A DNA stretch of 64,000 nt from Enchytraeus crypticus (GCA_905160935.1 CAJHZI010000629.1:466501-530500); one strand, 5' to 3'; positions 1 through 11,590 are shown, counted from the first letter of the stretch. Notes: generated by a model not told the origin, from the letters alone. Translations and numbers: made by a program.

Positions 1-317
1 GTTTATAACGTATACAGTGTACATGTATATGGTGTGAATTGTTTATCACTTAAATAATGGATTAAATTTGATTTTTGTCACAGAAGAAACAGTTGCAACC
101 TCATTTATTTAAACACTTAATGTCTAAACCGTCTTCAATGACGAATTTGAAACAGCAGGTTTGACGTAAATTACATTACCAGCAATTGATTCATAAAACA
201 TCAGCGAGTGTTTGTGAAGAGACGCGGTGAGCAGAATCTTTCAACGCTTAATACAGAAATCGATGTCTGCGAGCAGCTCGTTTTCACCAGCCCATGAGAT
301 CTTCTCATCCCGCATCT

Positions 318-388
318 GTCTCTCTCTCTCTCACGCTGTCTCTCTCTCACGCTCGCTCTCTCTCGCTCTCGCTCTCTCTCTCTTTCTA
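318..388. repeat. (TC)n-rich microsatellite
   Basis: Interrupted TC/TCGC dinucleotide tract. No SINE-GA or LINE-alpha hairpin adjoins it, so it is not obviously an element tail. Confidence 0.8.
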
Positions 389-465
389 TGAATTTTATTT
401 TATTTATATCCTTTGATTAGGTGACGAATAGAGAGAAAAAGAAGAGTGGAACTAAAATCGAACAT

Positions 466-585
466 CTTACCGACATCGGTAAGAAGTTCGACCGCGGATC
501 AGTATGTGCGGGGTTTTAATCATGAACTCGCCCGTCACTGTCATCATTTTAGAGTGAAGAAACTGACATGAACATTAGCTATATC
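466..585 (+). mobile_element. SINE-D copy (tRNA-like head), diverged
   Basis: Matches the SINE-D family: a head carrying the 'gaccgcggatcagta' block, a degraded B-box-like segment, then the 'cgtcactg...gtgaagaaactgac' body and a TTAGCT end. It is in forward orientation. The B box is damaged here. Confidence 0.65.
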
Positions 586-1319
586 AGTTTTTTTACCAGA
601 CCATGTTTTACCAAAATCCTGACAAAAGCCGTTATCGTGAGAAAATTATGACCAATGCGGTTGTTATCATTCACCTCTATCTCTTCTGCTGAACTCTATA
701 AATCAGCATTGCACACGTCTTTTGTTCTTTCCCAGCCCAAACATACGAGCTTACAAGGCTGCTTATTTGTAGATGCTATATTGCAAAGCGGCCCTCCTGT
801 TGCGTCTACATGGGCAGCATTCTATGCTTAACACCAACTCGAGACTCGATTCTTTATTAGATAATTATACAGGCACGTATCCATATTCGTTATATACAGA
901 ACATGAAAATTTTAGATATAAAATATTTATGATATCTTCTAATTCAACATGCAAATGCATTCACCGCGTTAAAATCACGTTAACATTACGTTAACACCAC
1001 TCTTACACAAAATTGCCACCACTTTATCATCATGTTAACACCACCTTAAAAGTTTTCTTTAATTTTTAAAAATAATGTATTGTTGAAGGCCGTCTGAATG
1101 AAATTAGAACCGTTACCCATCAGACTGTTTACCATTACCTTTATCTTCTTTACTTCACTGTACTGCTGTGATGATACTCCTTGTGAATCCGGAGACAAAC
1201 ATTCTTATAGGGATTCATGAAGGATACATCATCTCTTTCCGTTTCCAATGTCAGGATTCTCAACACTACAGTCATCGCTCTTTAATTAAAAAGTCCAGAA
1301 ACTCGCTTACCCACCACCG

Positions 1320-1400
1320 AGCACTCTCTCTCTCTCTCTCACGTACTCTACCAAGTGTCAGGTCCAAAATTTTTACATGCATTCTGCTCTCATACTCAAG
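1320..1400 (-). mobile_element. SINE-GA 3' end fragment with (GA)n tail
   Basis: On the minus strand this reads '...ggacctgacacttggtag' followed by a GA tail, the same 3' terminus as the copies at 32252 and 48898. Only about the last 60 bp plus tail remain. Confidence 0.6.
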
Positions 1401-1493
1401 TAAGAGCAAAGCCATGGGCGAAACATTGATCCAATACTAAATTTAATGCGGTTCATGAAAACAATATTAGATGTTGAATATTCTAATATAGCT

Positions 1494-1622
1494 AAAAAAG
1501 CTAAATGTTAACGTCAGTTTCCTCACTCGAAAGCGATGTCAGTGACGGGAGAGCCCAGGATTTGAACCCCGCATCTACTGATCCGCGGTCGAGTATCTTA
1601 CCGACGTCGCCACTGGCTCCAG
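1494..1622 (-). mobile_element. SINE-D copy (tRNA-derived)
   Basis: On the minus strand a tRNA-like head (GCCAGTGGCGACGTCGGTAA as the A-box region, GGGGTTCAAATCC as the B box) is followed by the family body 'gtcactgacatcgctttcgagtgaggaaactgacgttaac' (read as two adjoining blocks) and an AGCTTT-type end. This is one of the better preserved copies; close relatives lie at 28190, 46274 and 63708. The B box matches the RNA polymerase III GGTTCRANNCC consensus closely. No cloverleaf acceptor stem is present, so this is a SINE head and not a tRNA gene. Confidence 0.8.
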
Positions 1623-2612
1623 GCATTATTAATAGTTGTATTGATTTGTTTTTGTCATTTGCAATTATTACGTTTGCGTTGCTTAATTGCGCATGTTTGC
1701 TAATTAAGTGGTATTTCTTATTCTATTTCTTATTCGTTTACTTTCTTTTTTATTTGTCTGAATCTACCATGTATTGGTGAAATAAAGTCTACATAAATCT
1801 TTAGTAAACGTTAATGAGTCTTGTCCTGGTAAATATGGTCTCCCATTGTATCTACCTGATTCCTTCTTCTTCAGCGTCCCAGACACAACATGGGATGTAT
1901 ACCTGTATATAAGGCTTAATATGTATGCAACAGAAATATATGAAATAATTTTGTGTGAAACACAAAGCGAAACACAAATTGTACTGATAACTGAACATTT
2001 ATTTGCTATGGACCTACCACTGAGTGAGCCTAATATTCTTAAAGTGATTTAAATATCGACCTACTATCCATAGCTATCCTATGATTTTATTATTATTATT
2101 ATTAATTAGTCATTAAGTATAAATATTCATTAACATTTCTATACTTAATTTACAACGTGACTTAATTTCAACTTGATTTTAAACGTGACTGAGCGCTAAT
2201 AGCCCAGATCTTTATCTATTTTAAATGTACTGCATACACGTAGTAGAAGTTGAGTTTTTAAATATACATATTGGCGAGAAACTAGCGTCGCTTGTGGTGG
2301 CTTGTCGCTTATGATAAATCTACAAAAGAAACTCGAATTAAAGAGTACTAAGCTGACATTTAGCATGTAAATAAAATACTAATAAGACGGAGTAATAGTG
2401 ACCAATGCTTAATGTTACAGCGACACTTAGACGTATTCTCAAGCCCTATGATGGAGCATATTAATCTACCACGATGTTATAAAGATCTGGAGTATTGACA
2501 TTCGGCCACGTTTGAAAGCAAACAAAAATGTTGACGGGTAAATAATAATTAGAAATAAATAATTAATGAGAAATTTATAATTGAAGAACAATAACTAATA
2601 CGAATAATAACT

Positions 2613-2668
2613 ACACAACAACAATTGGAGTGCTAGGCCTACTATTGTCCATGACAACATCGAACACT
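2613..2668 (-). mobile_element. LINE-beta 3' hairpin relic
   Basis: Minus-strand copy of the two-part hairpin found downstream of the reverse transcriptase fragment at 32845: AGTGCT-like outer arms and GTTGTC-like inner arms around a short loop, followed by a TTGTTGTTG-type tail (here read as 'acaacaacaattg'). Only the terminal part of the element is left. Confidence 0.5.
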
Positions 2669-2752
2669 ATTTGTGTTTTTTGATTTATATTGCGTTTACT
2701 AGCATGAATTTGGTGACTAATCTATCAATCATTCAGTAAGAATGTAACGTCT

Positions 2753-2815
2753 GGTTCCTCGCCATAAGTCAATGTCAGGGACGACAATAAAGGCTATAAA
2801 TTGAGACAAATCTTA
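2753..2815 (-). mobile_element. Possible SINE-D remnant
   Basis: The string 'gtaacgtctggttcctcgccataagtc' (read in two blocks) and the following 'aatgtcaggga' resemble the SINE-D body. The head is missing and similarity is weak. Confidence 0.35.
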
Positions 2816-3150
2816 GCCCGCGGGCTAAAAGAATGTCAAAAGCGCCTAAAATGGGTTGTTATTTTTATTATTATCTGCCTAGTGTTATTCGCAATGTAAA
2901 TTAAGCTGTTATTTGACTTGATATCTGGCTAATGTTATTCACGTTGAACATGTAAATTGAGCTCTTCTTTGTATTTTTATCTGCCTAGTGTTATTCACAA
3001 TGTAAAATGAGCTGTTATTTGTTTTGCTATATGACTAGTGTTTGGGTTCGGATAAACTAATACTTCAGTATAACTCTTCGTGATGATCCGTAAGCTATAT
3101 TAATTTTGCTCTACTTTATTAGTATTTTCATTACTTCAATAAGTATTAAT

Positions 3151-3366
3151 CATCATCGTAATCTTCTATTGAATATAGGTTCAACTAGGGTCTGTAGAGA
3201 CAATTTCGTAGCTACTTCTGTAGCCTAGACTCCAAAGGTAGCTACAAATGGTCACCCTTCAAATGCCAATTCTGACGTTGATTTGTATATTAGTGCTTTG
3301 TTGCCTTTTACGACACGTGCAGTCCACGCTTGACTTACTCCTCAGCAACCCGAACACAACACTGGC
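3151..3366 (-). mobile_element. SINE-GAT copy
   Basis: On the minus strand the element begins with the shared head (tgttgtg..., a CACGTG core in 'gcacgtgtcgtaaaaggc'), continues through the internal 'cattcg...' segment and ends in 'aactagg...gaat' with a short ATGATG tail. It is diverged but nearly full length compared with the copy at 8429. Confidence 0.6.
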
Positions 3367-3948
3367 AAAATATAAAAAAACTAATATGTATTAAAATACT
3401 GAAAGTGTTTAGACTTACCGGGTGTAGAACTGAGATTGAGAGCGACAGATCTCGAGTCGGTAAGCCAACTTTATATCATCCACGCCTGCTACAGGTGATC
3501 CAGTTAGGGGCCCTAATTATTGAAGATGCGGAAAGATGAGAAGATACTCGACAGTAATCTTATACACGATAGGATTTCATATTACAAAGAACCGGCTCTT
3601 TAATCTTTTCTAAAAACTAATCTTCAGAAAGCCTCGTAGAACTTTTTACTTATTTCTAATGTACATTAGTTTTGCTAGTGTAATATCTTACTAAAATGGT
3701 AAACTGCAACATTTCTCGCTTCTATTTCAAGAGTCAGAAGATTTTAAGATTTCAGCAAAACAACTAGCAAGTTGTTTTGCTGCATACACTTCTATGAAAT
3801 GAAAAGCTTATACTGTAAGTTAAGAGTTGGAAACATACTCTGAAATTCAATTCTAATTATGAAATCAATAAATAATAAATGCAATATCTCAGTATATGAA
3901 AATTGGCGAGTCCAATGCCCTAGCAATCTCTGAAGTCTAGGCGTTAAC

Positions 3949-4600
3949 AAGACAAAGTGACGAGGTTGTCCTATAATAAAGGGGAAGTTAATATCACAAT
4001 AAATGGTACGAAATTTGAACAGGTAAGGAGTTTCAAATATTTGGGTCATACTATAACCGATGATGGGAAATGTGAGACTGAAATATGCAGTAGGATTGCA
4101 CAAGCAAAAGAGGCCTTTTGGTAATACGAAAGAACTATTAACAAAAGTCTAAAGAAAGAAACAAAGACAAAGGTAGTGAAACCCTTGGTTTGGATCACGC
4201 TATATTATGGATGTGAAACACGAACCTAAAGGAAGGAAGATATCAGGAAACTAGAGACATTGGAAATGTGAATTTGGAGAAGAATGGAAAGGATTACCTG
4301 GACTCAAAAGGTAACAAATGAGGAAGTTCTGAAGAGAGTTGATACAGATTGACAGTTGATAGAAGTATTAAGAAATACGAAGAAGAGTTGGACAGAGCAC
4401 ATTCTAAGGGTGAAGTCTACTATAAGAAATCAAGAGAAAGCATAATGGAAGGATATAGAGGCAGAGGCAGGCCGAGATTAGGAATGTTAGATGATTTAAG
4501 ATCCACTCATATGTGGACATGAAGAGGAAAGCGGAAGACAGAGAAGCTTTGAGGCGCTATATACCATGGATCTGCAAGTAGACAGTGCACTAAGAAAGAG
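3949..4600 (+). mobile_element. LINE-alpha, 5'-truncated reverse transcriptase end
   Basis: This is the 3' end of a non-LTR retrotransposon. Conceptual reading gives pieces such as KTKVTR, EQVRSFKYLGHTITDDG, RIAQAKEAF and RRMERITW, the region just after the polymerase active site (thumb and C-terminal part). It lines up with the intact 176-codon stretch at 61015-61545. Several frame changes and stops break it, so it is dead. The 3' end carries the hairpin CTGCAAGTAGACAG and a short AAGAAAGAG tail. Flanks AGGCGTTAAC (3939-3948) and AGGCGTTCAC (4601-4610) look like a target duplication with one change, which sets both ends. Confidence 0.85.
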
Positions 4601-4610
4601 AGGCGTTCAC

Positions 4611-4727
4611 CCTTTAACCGAAAGCCATTTCTGATGTTGGTTTGAATCTTAGTGCTTTTTCGCCTTTTACAATGAGTGTAGTCCACGACAGGTAAATTCT
4701 TTAGCAGCTTAGACAGAACCTGGGTGA
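4611..4727 (-). mobile_element. SINE-GAT head fragment
   Basis: Minus-strand match to the 5' half of SINE-GAT: a degraded cap of 'gttctgtctaagctgctaaa', the altered 'cactcattgtaaaaggc' core, then 'actaagattcaaac'. The tail half is missing. It abuts the LINE-alpha insertion. Confidence 0.5.
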
Positions 4728-5888
4728 AAATACACACAATATATAGTGAAGAAATTTATTACAAATATAATTTAATATAAAAAATTCATAATTTAAAAAA
4801 TAAATGCAGTTGTAAATATCACATTTGATGTAATGTAGATTTGAGCCTCGTTTTAGAAATGATGCAAGCAAGGGTGCTCATATACAGTATAATAGTATAA
4901 TAAACAGTAATAGTGGTTTATGCTATCTTTGAAGACGAGGCATATCGTCGTAATTATAGAAACAGGCAGCAGCTAATGACAGCGTTGAATACATGAAGAC
5001 CGGCACGAAATCATGGAAATAACGAGCTGGAATCAGACAAGAGCAAAAATCAGCGCTTTATATCTAAAACTGCGTGAGGAATGAAGAAGAATATATAGAA
5101 ATTAAGAGTAGATTGAGTTAAATTGTGTCCTGCCAATGACAGGTCCAAAGTACATGATTATAATGAGCTTTTAGTGACAATATTTTAATTCCTTTACCTA
5201 AATGTTCACTATTATTTTTTGATTGTTATATATTCATTTATCAAACGCAAAATGCTTTCCATAGGCCTATAAATACATGACAAATATTCAACAACAGAAG
5301 AGAAAAGCGTATGAACGGAAATGACGTTTTTGAAAGTTGCTTTGACTCAGTATCACACTGTGATATAAATATCGCAATTATAAATGTAAAATGTGTTCAC
5401 GAAAGGAAACTATGTAGCACACGCGGTATGTCCTGTGTGTAACTCTACGAACAAAAAAATCTTAAAGGTATGATACAGCAAAAGGAATGATTGATATTAA
5501 ATTGCAGCGGTTTTTTCATAAATGTCAGTAAAATTTTTCAATTTTGCAAAAGAATAATAGTCAAGAGTTTACAAGAAGGTATTGCTAAGCCTTGTAATTG
5601 TAACTGTAACTGTTACGAAGGTATTGCGAATTGGCTAACTTATACCTCTCATTTATCAGTTATATTGTTTCACTTATATGATAAACCTGTCAGTTTTTGT
5701 GCATGGCGAATAAAAGAGATTCATGGCATTTAATTTTTCCATGCTCAAATAGTTTCCAATAAACTTTTAGGACGCTTTTCTTTAATCGTGGCATTAAATT
5801 TTCGGCAATGAATGTCTCTGCTACTGCTTCAATCAACCGAAATCTAGGTCTTTAAACTTTATTCGCAATAATTGGTATACAATTTTGA

Positions 5889-6142
5889 AGAGATGAAATG
5901 ACGTAACGGTTAGAGTGTTCGTCTCGGAAGCAAGTAGTCTGGATTCAAAGCCCTGGTCAGTCAAACCTAAAGGATGATCACTGTGACCCTAGTAAGGTTA
6001 ACCATAGATCTGAAAGTTCTGCTAGTTGGATCTGTCAACGGTAAAGGTATTACTAACCATGAAATAGATTAAAGAGGCCAAGAACATGTAAAGCAGTCTC
6101 GGTGACCGGTCACCGACCATGATACTGCTATGGAAATTGTCA
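5889..6142 (+). mobile_element. SINE-C copy, full length (tRNA-derived)
   Basis: A tRNA-like head contains 'gacgtaacggttagagtg' (A-box region) and GGATTCAAAGCCC (B box). It is followed by a tRNA-unrelated body with 'gtaaggttaacca', 'ctgtcaacggtaaagg', 'gcagtctcggtgaccggtca' and 'gctatggaaattgt'. The same order of blocks occurs in reverse orientation at 42860-43121, which defines the family and a length near 250 bp. Anticodon and acceptor stems do not form a real tRNA. Confidence 0.75.
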
Positions 6143-7511
6143 TTTCATAAAGGCTCGATCGGTTTACCTAGACGTTAGAGAGTTTGGCAAAACTTTCCGT
6201 TTAATCATTACATTCAAACGTACATCGGTTGGTCCTTAAATAGATGATGTTCGAATTTCATTTGTTAAAAGATATGATATTTCCAAGCAATTTTGACAGC
6301 GATTCGTTCGAATTTTGGCATATGACAGTACCTTGATATATTCTTTGATAGATACTTTGTATAAAGAAACAAGATTGGATTCACTAAGGTTAGTACTTTT
6401 ATTATATGTACAGAGAACAGTGCATTGATGTTTGCTTGGGCAGAGATATTGTATAATAAGAAAATGACTTAGAATCAACTAGGCTTAGTGTAGGTACAAT
6501 CAAAATTTCAGCTTCTTTCTCTATAAATGAGCTTCGGATAAAAATAATTGCTTTGCAATATCATCACTTAAGTAATACAGCAATTGAGACTCAAACTGTT
6601 TATGTTCAATTTTTGTTTTTCAAAATTATTCAAGCAGTGCCTAGTACAAAATTGAACTTGGCTTAGTGAAGTAAAGGCTGAAATTAATCTTTGTGACTGT
6701 AGCTCGAGTATCTCAAATTGCCTTGACGATAAATGATAAGCTTCAGACCTTGCCTGTAAACACATTATGGCCTTATTGTCCATAAATTAATTGTCGCTAG
6801 AATTCTTAGAAACTTTAAAAATTATATTAAGCATAATTCCAATAAAATATCTGCTGATTGAAAACAAACCTGGAATCTGTGAAAGAGGACCGTTGCAAAT
6901 CTCAACTAAAAGAATGAAATTTCGAATAAAATCCCAAGACATAAACTTAGAGTTATCAGTTTTCAACGGACAGGTCTAACATCTCTTACCGTATCTTGAA
7001 TAACACACGTATAAAGTTATTAAAGGAACTCAAACGTCTTAAAGTTGTACACGCCGACATAACGTTTCAAGTATATTTGCAATCCCGTGTACCAGCCAAG
7101 AAGAATCTTTAGGCACAGTTGACTTAACGCCACTAAATCAAAGCTGACCACATTAAATTGAAGCCTGTGAAAGAGTCTGAGTTTGTGGAACAAACGCTTG
7201 AGAATGATTGCAGGCGAAGTGAAAACAATTGAGAGTGACTGCTTGGCGGATATATCGGATGTTGTTCACTAGTGATTGAGAAAATAACCATTTCAAATCG
7301 AGTTTACCGTCAGTTTCTAGTCAAAGAAAATCCATGTCGGGCAAGTATCGGATTTGAAATTCACTCACCCTGATCAACAATCTGAAACCTAGCCCGTCAA
7401 GCCATTTTCTCAGCTACTTCAGAAGCTTCAGTCATCTTTCAGGATGAAAGATTTGGACTAGACGTTCCTTTTTCGTCCAGAAAAAGAAAAAGTAATCACC
7501 TTACTAAGGTT

Positions 7512-7645
7512 AAAGCTAAGTCGTGTTTAACGTCAGTTTCCTAGGCTTCCTCAAAGGTTTATCTGTTACGAGGTGAGCAAGGGATATAAACTCTAAACCT
7601 ACAGATCCACAGCGGGATATTTAACCGATAAAGTAACTGGATAAC
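7512..7645 (-). mobile_element. SINE-D copy, diverged
   Basis: Starts with 'gtttaacgtcagtttcct' and continues through 'acctacagatccacagcggg' and 'aaccgataaagtaactgg', which are diverged versions of the SINE-D body and head read from the minus strand. Confidence 0.55.
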
Positions 7646-8063
7646 CTATTCATTACAATTCTTTCACTATGGACTACCTAACGGCAGGTCCGGATTGTTT
7701 CGAAATATCAAGTCCGAATTTCTTAGAAATTTTGCGGTTAGCGGATGACGGAGTCCACGAAGACATCACGTGACCCTGTCCACGTGGACGTATAAATAAC
7801 ATCCGGTCCACAATCTCTGAGTACATGGAACATAACAGGACACGAAATAAATAGAGATTGAAAGAAATTGTGCAGCGAAGGAAAGAAAGTATCAAGCGAA
7901 CACTTAATGAAAGCGTGGAATCTCAACAAATAAAGCAATCCTTCACAATTGAATGAAGCAGTACCTACAGTATAAAAATGCAGAGTAACATGACATGTGC
8001 AACTGCAAACGATGGACATCACGTTTTAATTTGAGTACTAAAAAGTAAAGTAAACACGCATTA

Positions 8064-8282
8064 TAGTGAAATGATCAACTGTGTTGATATCTATCACTTC
8101 TTAACACCACATGTTTAAACCGTTAAGCAATTTAGTCCATTTTCCGTATAGCCAGTCCAGTGAATGTCCGAGATTTTACTCTCAGATCAGCACGGCCGGG
8201 GTTCGAACCCACGAGGGTTCAATTCACCTCAGGATTTGTCATTTAAAACTTCATGACGTTACCCCTACGCTATTTAGACATT
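8064..8282 (-). mobile_element. SINE-A copy (tRNA-like head)
   Basis: On the minus strand: head 'gcgtaggggtaacgtcatg', a B box in 'gtgggttcgaacccc' (perfect GGTTCGAACCC), then a body with 'agtaaaatctcggacattca' and a terminal 'gatatcaacacagttgatca'. The same layout occurs at 9893, 55700, 43314 and 61973. Part of the copy reads open over some 70 codons on the + strand, but the same peptide recurs in the copy at 9893, so it is repeat translation and not a gene. Confidence 0.8.
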
Positions 8283-8294
8283 CTTTCATATTTT

Positions 8295-8320
8295 CGTTAC
8301 CCCTACGATTTTTAGACATT
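8295..8320 (-). repeat. Tandem duplicate of the SINE-A head
   Basis: Repeats positions 8257-8282 (cgttacccctacg...tttagacatt) almost exactly, 38 bp further on. It looks like a local duplication of the SINE's 5' edge. Confidence 0.65.
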
Positions 8321-8428
8321 TACTATGCATGGTAGCTCACATTGATTTATTTGCTCTTGTTATTCACAGTTTAATAAAAATATTAAGATATAAAAATATT
8401 AAATTATATATTGCTTAAAAATATTTCC

Positions 8429-8712
8429 CCGTGTTGTGTCCGGGTTGCTTGAAGAATTGACCAACCGGTGACTGCACGTGTCGTAGAAGGCGACTAAAGC
8501 ACTAAGATCTATACCAACTTCAGAAAGGGCATTCGGTTGGTGAGCGCCTGGGCTTCAAAAATTGCTACAAAAATTTAAACGAATGGAAAAGTCTCAAATA
8601 GGGGATTGGTTGGTGGTGTGGTGTAGGAGAGAGAGGATTTGAGACACTCTATTCGTATCCCGACCCTAGTTAAACTGAGATTCAAGGGAGGATGATGATG
8701 ATGATGATGATG
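8429..8712 (+). mobile_element. SINE-GAT, full-length reference copy with (GAT)n tail
   Basis: The head reads 'cgtgttgtgtccgggttgct', 'accaaccggtgactgcacg' and 'tgtcgtagaaggcgactaa'; a central segment 'ggcattcggttggtgagcgc' follows; the end is 'aaactgagattcaaggga' with a (GAT)n tail at about 8690-8712. Partial or whole relatives lie at 3151, 4611, 9038, 13891, 37152 and 52490. It has no coding capacity. I do not see a convincing tRNA, 5S or 7SL origin for the head, so calling it a SINE rests on size, copy number and the simple-repeat tail. The first 75 bp are shared with SINE-GA while the 3' parts are unrelated. Confidence 0.7.
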
Positions 8713-8892
8713 CTTGCTTAAAAATATTAATGCGTACACGAAAATTAACTTTTGTTACAAACCACCTTGGTTCTCACTTACGATTACTAATTGTACATAG
8801 AGAATGTAATTAAGTTTGCATGTTAATGAACTGTACAGAATTGAAAGACATTTTGACATGTTCTGAACAAAGAATTAATTAAAGAAAACTGG

Positions 8893-9010
8893 AGAAGAAA
8901 CAGTGGAATAGCTTGAGCCTCATAATCGTGAAGACTTCGTTCAAATCCCGGGTCAGTCAGCAACAGATAATCCCCGGGTGGGGAAGGCTTGCCCAATACT
9001 TTAACCTATC
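8893..9010 (+). mobile_element. tRNA-like SINE head, unassigned
   Basis: Contains 'ggaatagcttgagcctca' and the B-box-like GTTCAAATCCCGGG, then 'gtcagtcag' as in SINE-C. The downstream body does not match SINE-C clearly. It lies directly against the SINE-GAT copy starting at 9038. Confidence 0.4.
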
Positions 9011-9037
9011 AACAAGAAACTGCTTGTATGCAGACAA

Positions 9038-9262
9038 CATCATAATCTTCCCTTGAATCCCTGTTTAACTAGGGTCGAGATACGCACATTCCTTATCTGT
9101 TCGATTTACTTTTAGCAATATTAATATTAATTGAATAGAGTCTCGACGCTCACATACCGAATTTTCTTTCTTACTTTGATTTGGATCTTAGTGCTTTGTC
9201 GCCTTTTAAGACACGGGCTGTCCACGGTTGGTCTATTCTTTAACAATCCGGACACAATTCGA
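9038..9262 (-). mobile_element. SINE-GAT copy
   Basis: The + strand begins with the reversed tail (catcataatcttcccttga) and ends in the reversed head (gccttttaagacacgggc, ggttggtctattctttaa, caatccggacacaa). The middle is shortened compared with the copy at 8429. Confidence 0.7.
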
Positions 9263-9892
9263 GTAAGCACATGTCATGTATCTAAAAATAGAAATTAATG
9301 ATAATTTTGGAAAAAGTGGGACTAAATAAAACCACAAAGAATAAAACCAAACAAGGGAACTCTGTAACGAAACATCGTGCACAAAATATAAATTCTAACC
9401 GAGAATTGAAAAGATTAGAGAGAAACGTTAGAATTAAAAAAAATTGTTTTGAAATAAATTATACAAACCATATGAAAATAAATTATCTATAGATATTAAG
9501 GAAATATAAATAGCCTTAACTTTACTCTTAGTAGTGCAGTATGTAAGATATTTAAAATTAGAGAAAAAAGACAATTTTTCATTATGTATGAACATGTTTT
9601 GAGTGCAGAATATTAAAGAGAGATACATAAAAAATAAATGTCATTTGGTCATGAAAACGTGTAAGGGTAGAAACTTAATTTCGAGAAAATTAAGTAGATA
9701 CTATAAAAGGACTATCTAGCCTTTAAGTAGACATATAGGATGTCAACATTATATTTCATTTTAAATGCTTTGTGTTTGTTGTGATGCACGGTTCTTGTTA
9801 CTTTTGTTCTGTTTTTGTACTTTGCTACCAAGTCGTGATGATGACAAATTAGATATAAATGACGTATCTAGGCTAAGTAAATATGGCTTAAA

Positions 9893-10105
9893 GTAAAATG
9901 ATCAACTATGTTGATATCTATCATTTTTAATACCACATGTTTGAACCGTTAGGCAATTTAGTCCATTTTTCTTCTAACCAGTGCAGTGAATGTCCGAGAT
10001 TTTACTCTCAGATCAGCGCGGCTGGGATTCGATCCCACGAGAGTTCAATTCACATCAGTATCAGTCATTTAAAACTTCATGACGTTACCCCTACTCTAAT
10101 AGAAT
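9893..10105 (-). mobile_element. SINE-A copy
   Basis: Same element as at 8064 in the same orientation, about 1.8 kb away. The minus-strand B box reads GTGGGATCGAATCCC. Body and terminal 'gatatcaacatagttgatca' are preserved. Confidence 0.8.
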
Positions 10106-11255
10106 ACTACTATGAAGAGATTAAATAGCTAATAAAATGGCTACTGTGAAGAGATTACATTTATAATATTTATGTAATAGCAGACAGCTAAGCTAGAAAT
10201 GGGACGATGCAAAACCATATCAGATTCTTAATTTATGGGCCGAAGGCTAAAATAAGATTTCATAATTTTATCAAGAGCGTAGAACTTGCGAACTGGAGTT
10301 AGCCTATTGTCCAATAAAATTTACTTTTATGATCTTAAGCAAAATTGTCAAATGTTAATGTATCTCGAATCTGCCATTAGGTTGATAGTCAGATAATGTG
10401 AAAGAAATAGTCTATTAAAACTAAATAGAGGGTTACAGGGAAATGAAATACAGAAAGAAAAGTAAATTTCAACTAGTAAATGAAATGGCTAGTATGACTA
10501 AAATTCTAGTAATGGCAATTGTGACACACTCGAGCTGCCATTATAAAATCATGTTAAAAGTTAACGATTTAATTTGTTAGCGAGTTAAGCGAGAAACCTC
10601 TATGCATCCAATGCTATTTTATGCCGAGAGTTTGACGGCAGAGAAGGCTGCATTGACAGAGTAAATAGAAGGTCGACATTGTAATGGTCTGCGGTGACTG
10701 TCAAAAATTAGACTACGTCGCTCCATTATGCGTCTGGGACCTGCCCGCTGATTCCATTTCCGTGTCCTGTCTCCGTGTCGTGTATCCGGTTTACCGGAAA
10801 CCGGTGGACATTGGAAAGAAGAGTTAGCTTTGAATTTATGCATAGTCTTACGGGCAAGCTTCTGTGTGCTAAATCTTTCAAACCTTTTGGTGCATATTTG
10901 ATTGATATTCTTCATTCAATACATATAAAGTGATGACAGCTGAAGGGTAAATATAATCCTGTACCATCAGTCAAAACTCTCCTAGGTTAAGAGCTGCACA
11001 GTTTTCAAAATACTTTCAGCACACACGAAACATGTGAAACTAGCGGAACCTGTAAAATATTTCTGGATGCAGCATGCCTCATGGTCGATTAATTGAAAGT
11101 ACAAGCGAGTGCTTCTTCTTCATCTTCCTCATATCCATCTCTTCTTTTGATCTCCTTCTCTTTATTATCTCTTTCTCTACCTTACATCTCCTTAATCTTC
11201 CTTCACAAATTTCTGCAGCTCTTACCTGCACTGCGCTATTTGCGTATTATTTATG

Positions 11256-11415
11256 CTATACTATACATTACACTGTACTGTACTATTAATCTGCACTGTA
11301 GTATATGCTTATTATTCTATACTGAACTTTACATTATACTGTGCTCTACTACACTGTACACTGTAGTATAGTGCAGTGTACAGTACACTCCATGTACACT
11401 GCATCGTACTATATG
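11256..11415. repeat. Degenerate ACTGTACA-rich repeat with hairpin
   Basis: Many copies of CACTGTAC/TACACTG words. Arms ACTGTACACTG (11353-11363) and CAGTGTACAGT (11374-11384) form a perfect 11-bp inverted repeat with a 10-nt loop. Confidence 0.6.
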
Positions 11416-11454
11416 TCACATCATCAACTCAATCGAAGTAAGAAAAATGAACAG

Positions 11455-11590
11455 CATAAAATAGCATAATGTACGTCATCAAGTAGCATAATGTAGAGTG
11501 TAAAATAGCATAATGTACATCATAAAGTAGCATAATGCTCAGCATAAAGTAGCATAATGTACTACAAAAAGTAGCATTATGATCAGCATG
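11455..11590. repeat. About 20-bp tandem repeat, AGCATAATGTAC type
   Basis: Six or seven imperfect copies of 'aaagtagcataatgtacat'. Unit length wanders between about 18 and 24 bp. Confidence 0.75.

Noticed and set aside
3792-4103. 103-codon minus-strand open frame
   Set aside because: Mostly antisense to the LINE-alpha fragment at 3949-4600.
5889-5975. tRNA gene
   Set aside because: A and B boxes are present but the acceptor stem and anticodon arm do not fold properly, and the same head with the same body recurs at 42860-43121, so it is a SINE. The tRNA-like heads at 8893, 33845, 37550 and 47140 were rejected as tRNA genes for similar reasons.
8111-8335. Open frame with a peptide also found at 9937-10128
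   Set aside because: Both are the same SINE-A read on its reverse strand. The shared peptide reflects repeat copies, not a gene family.
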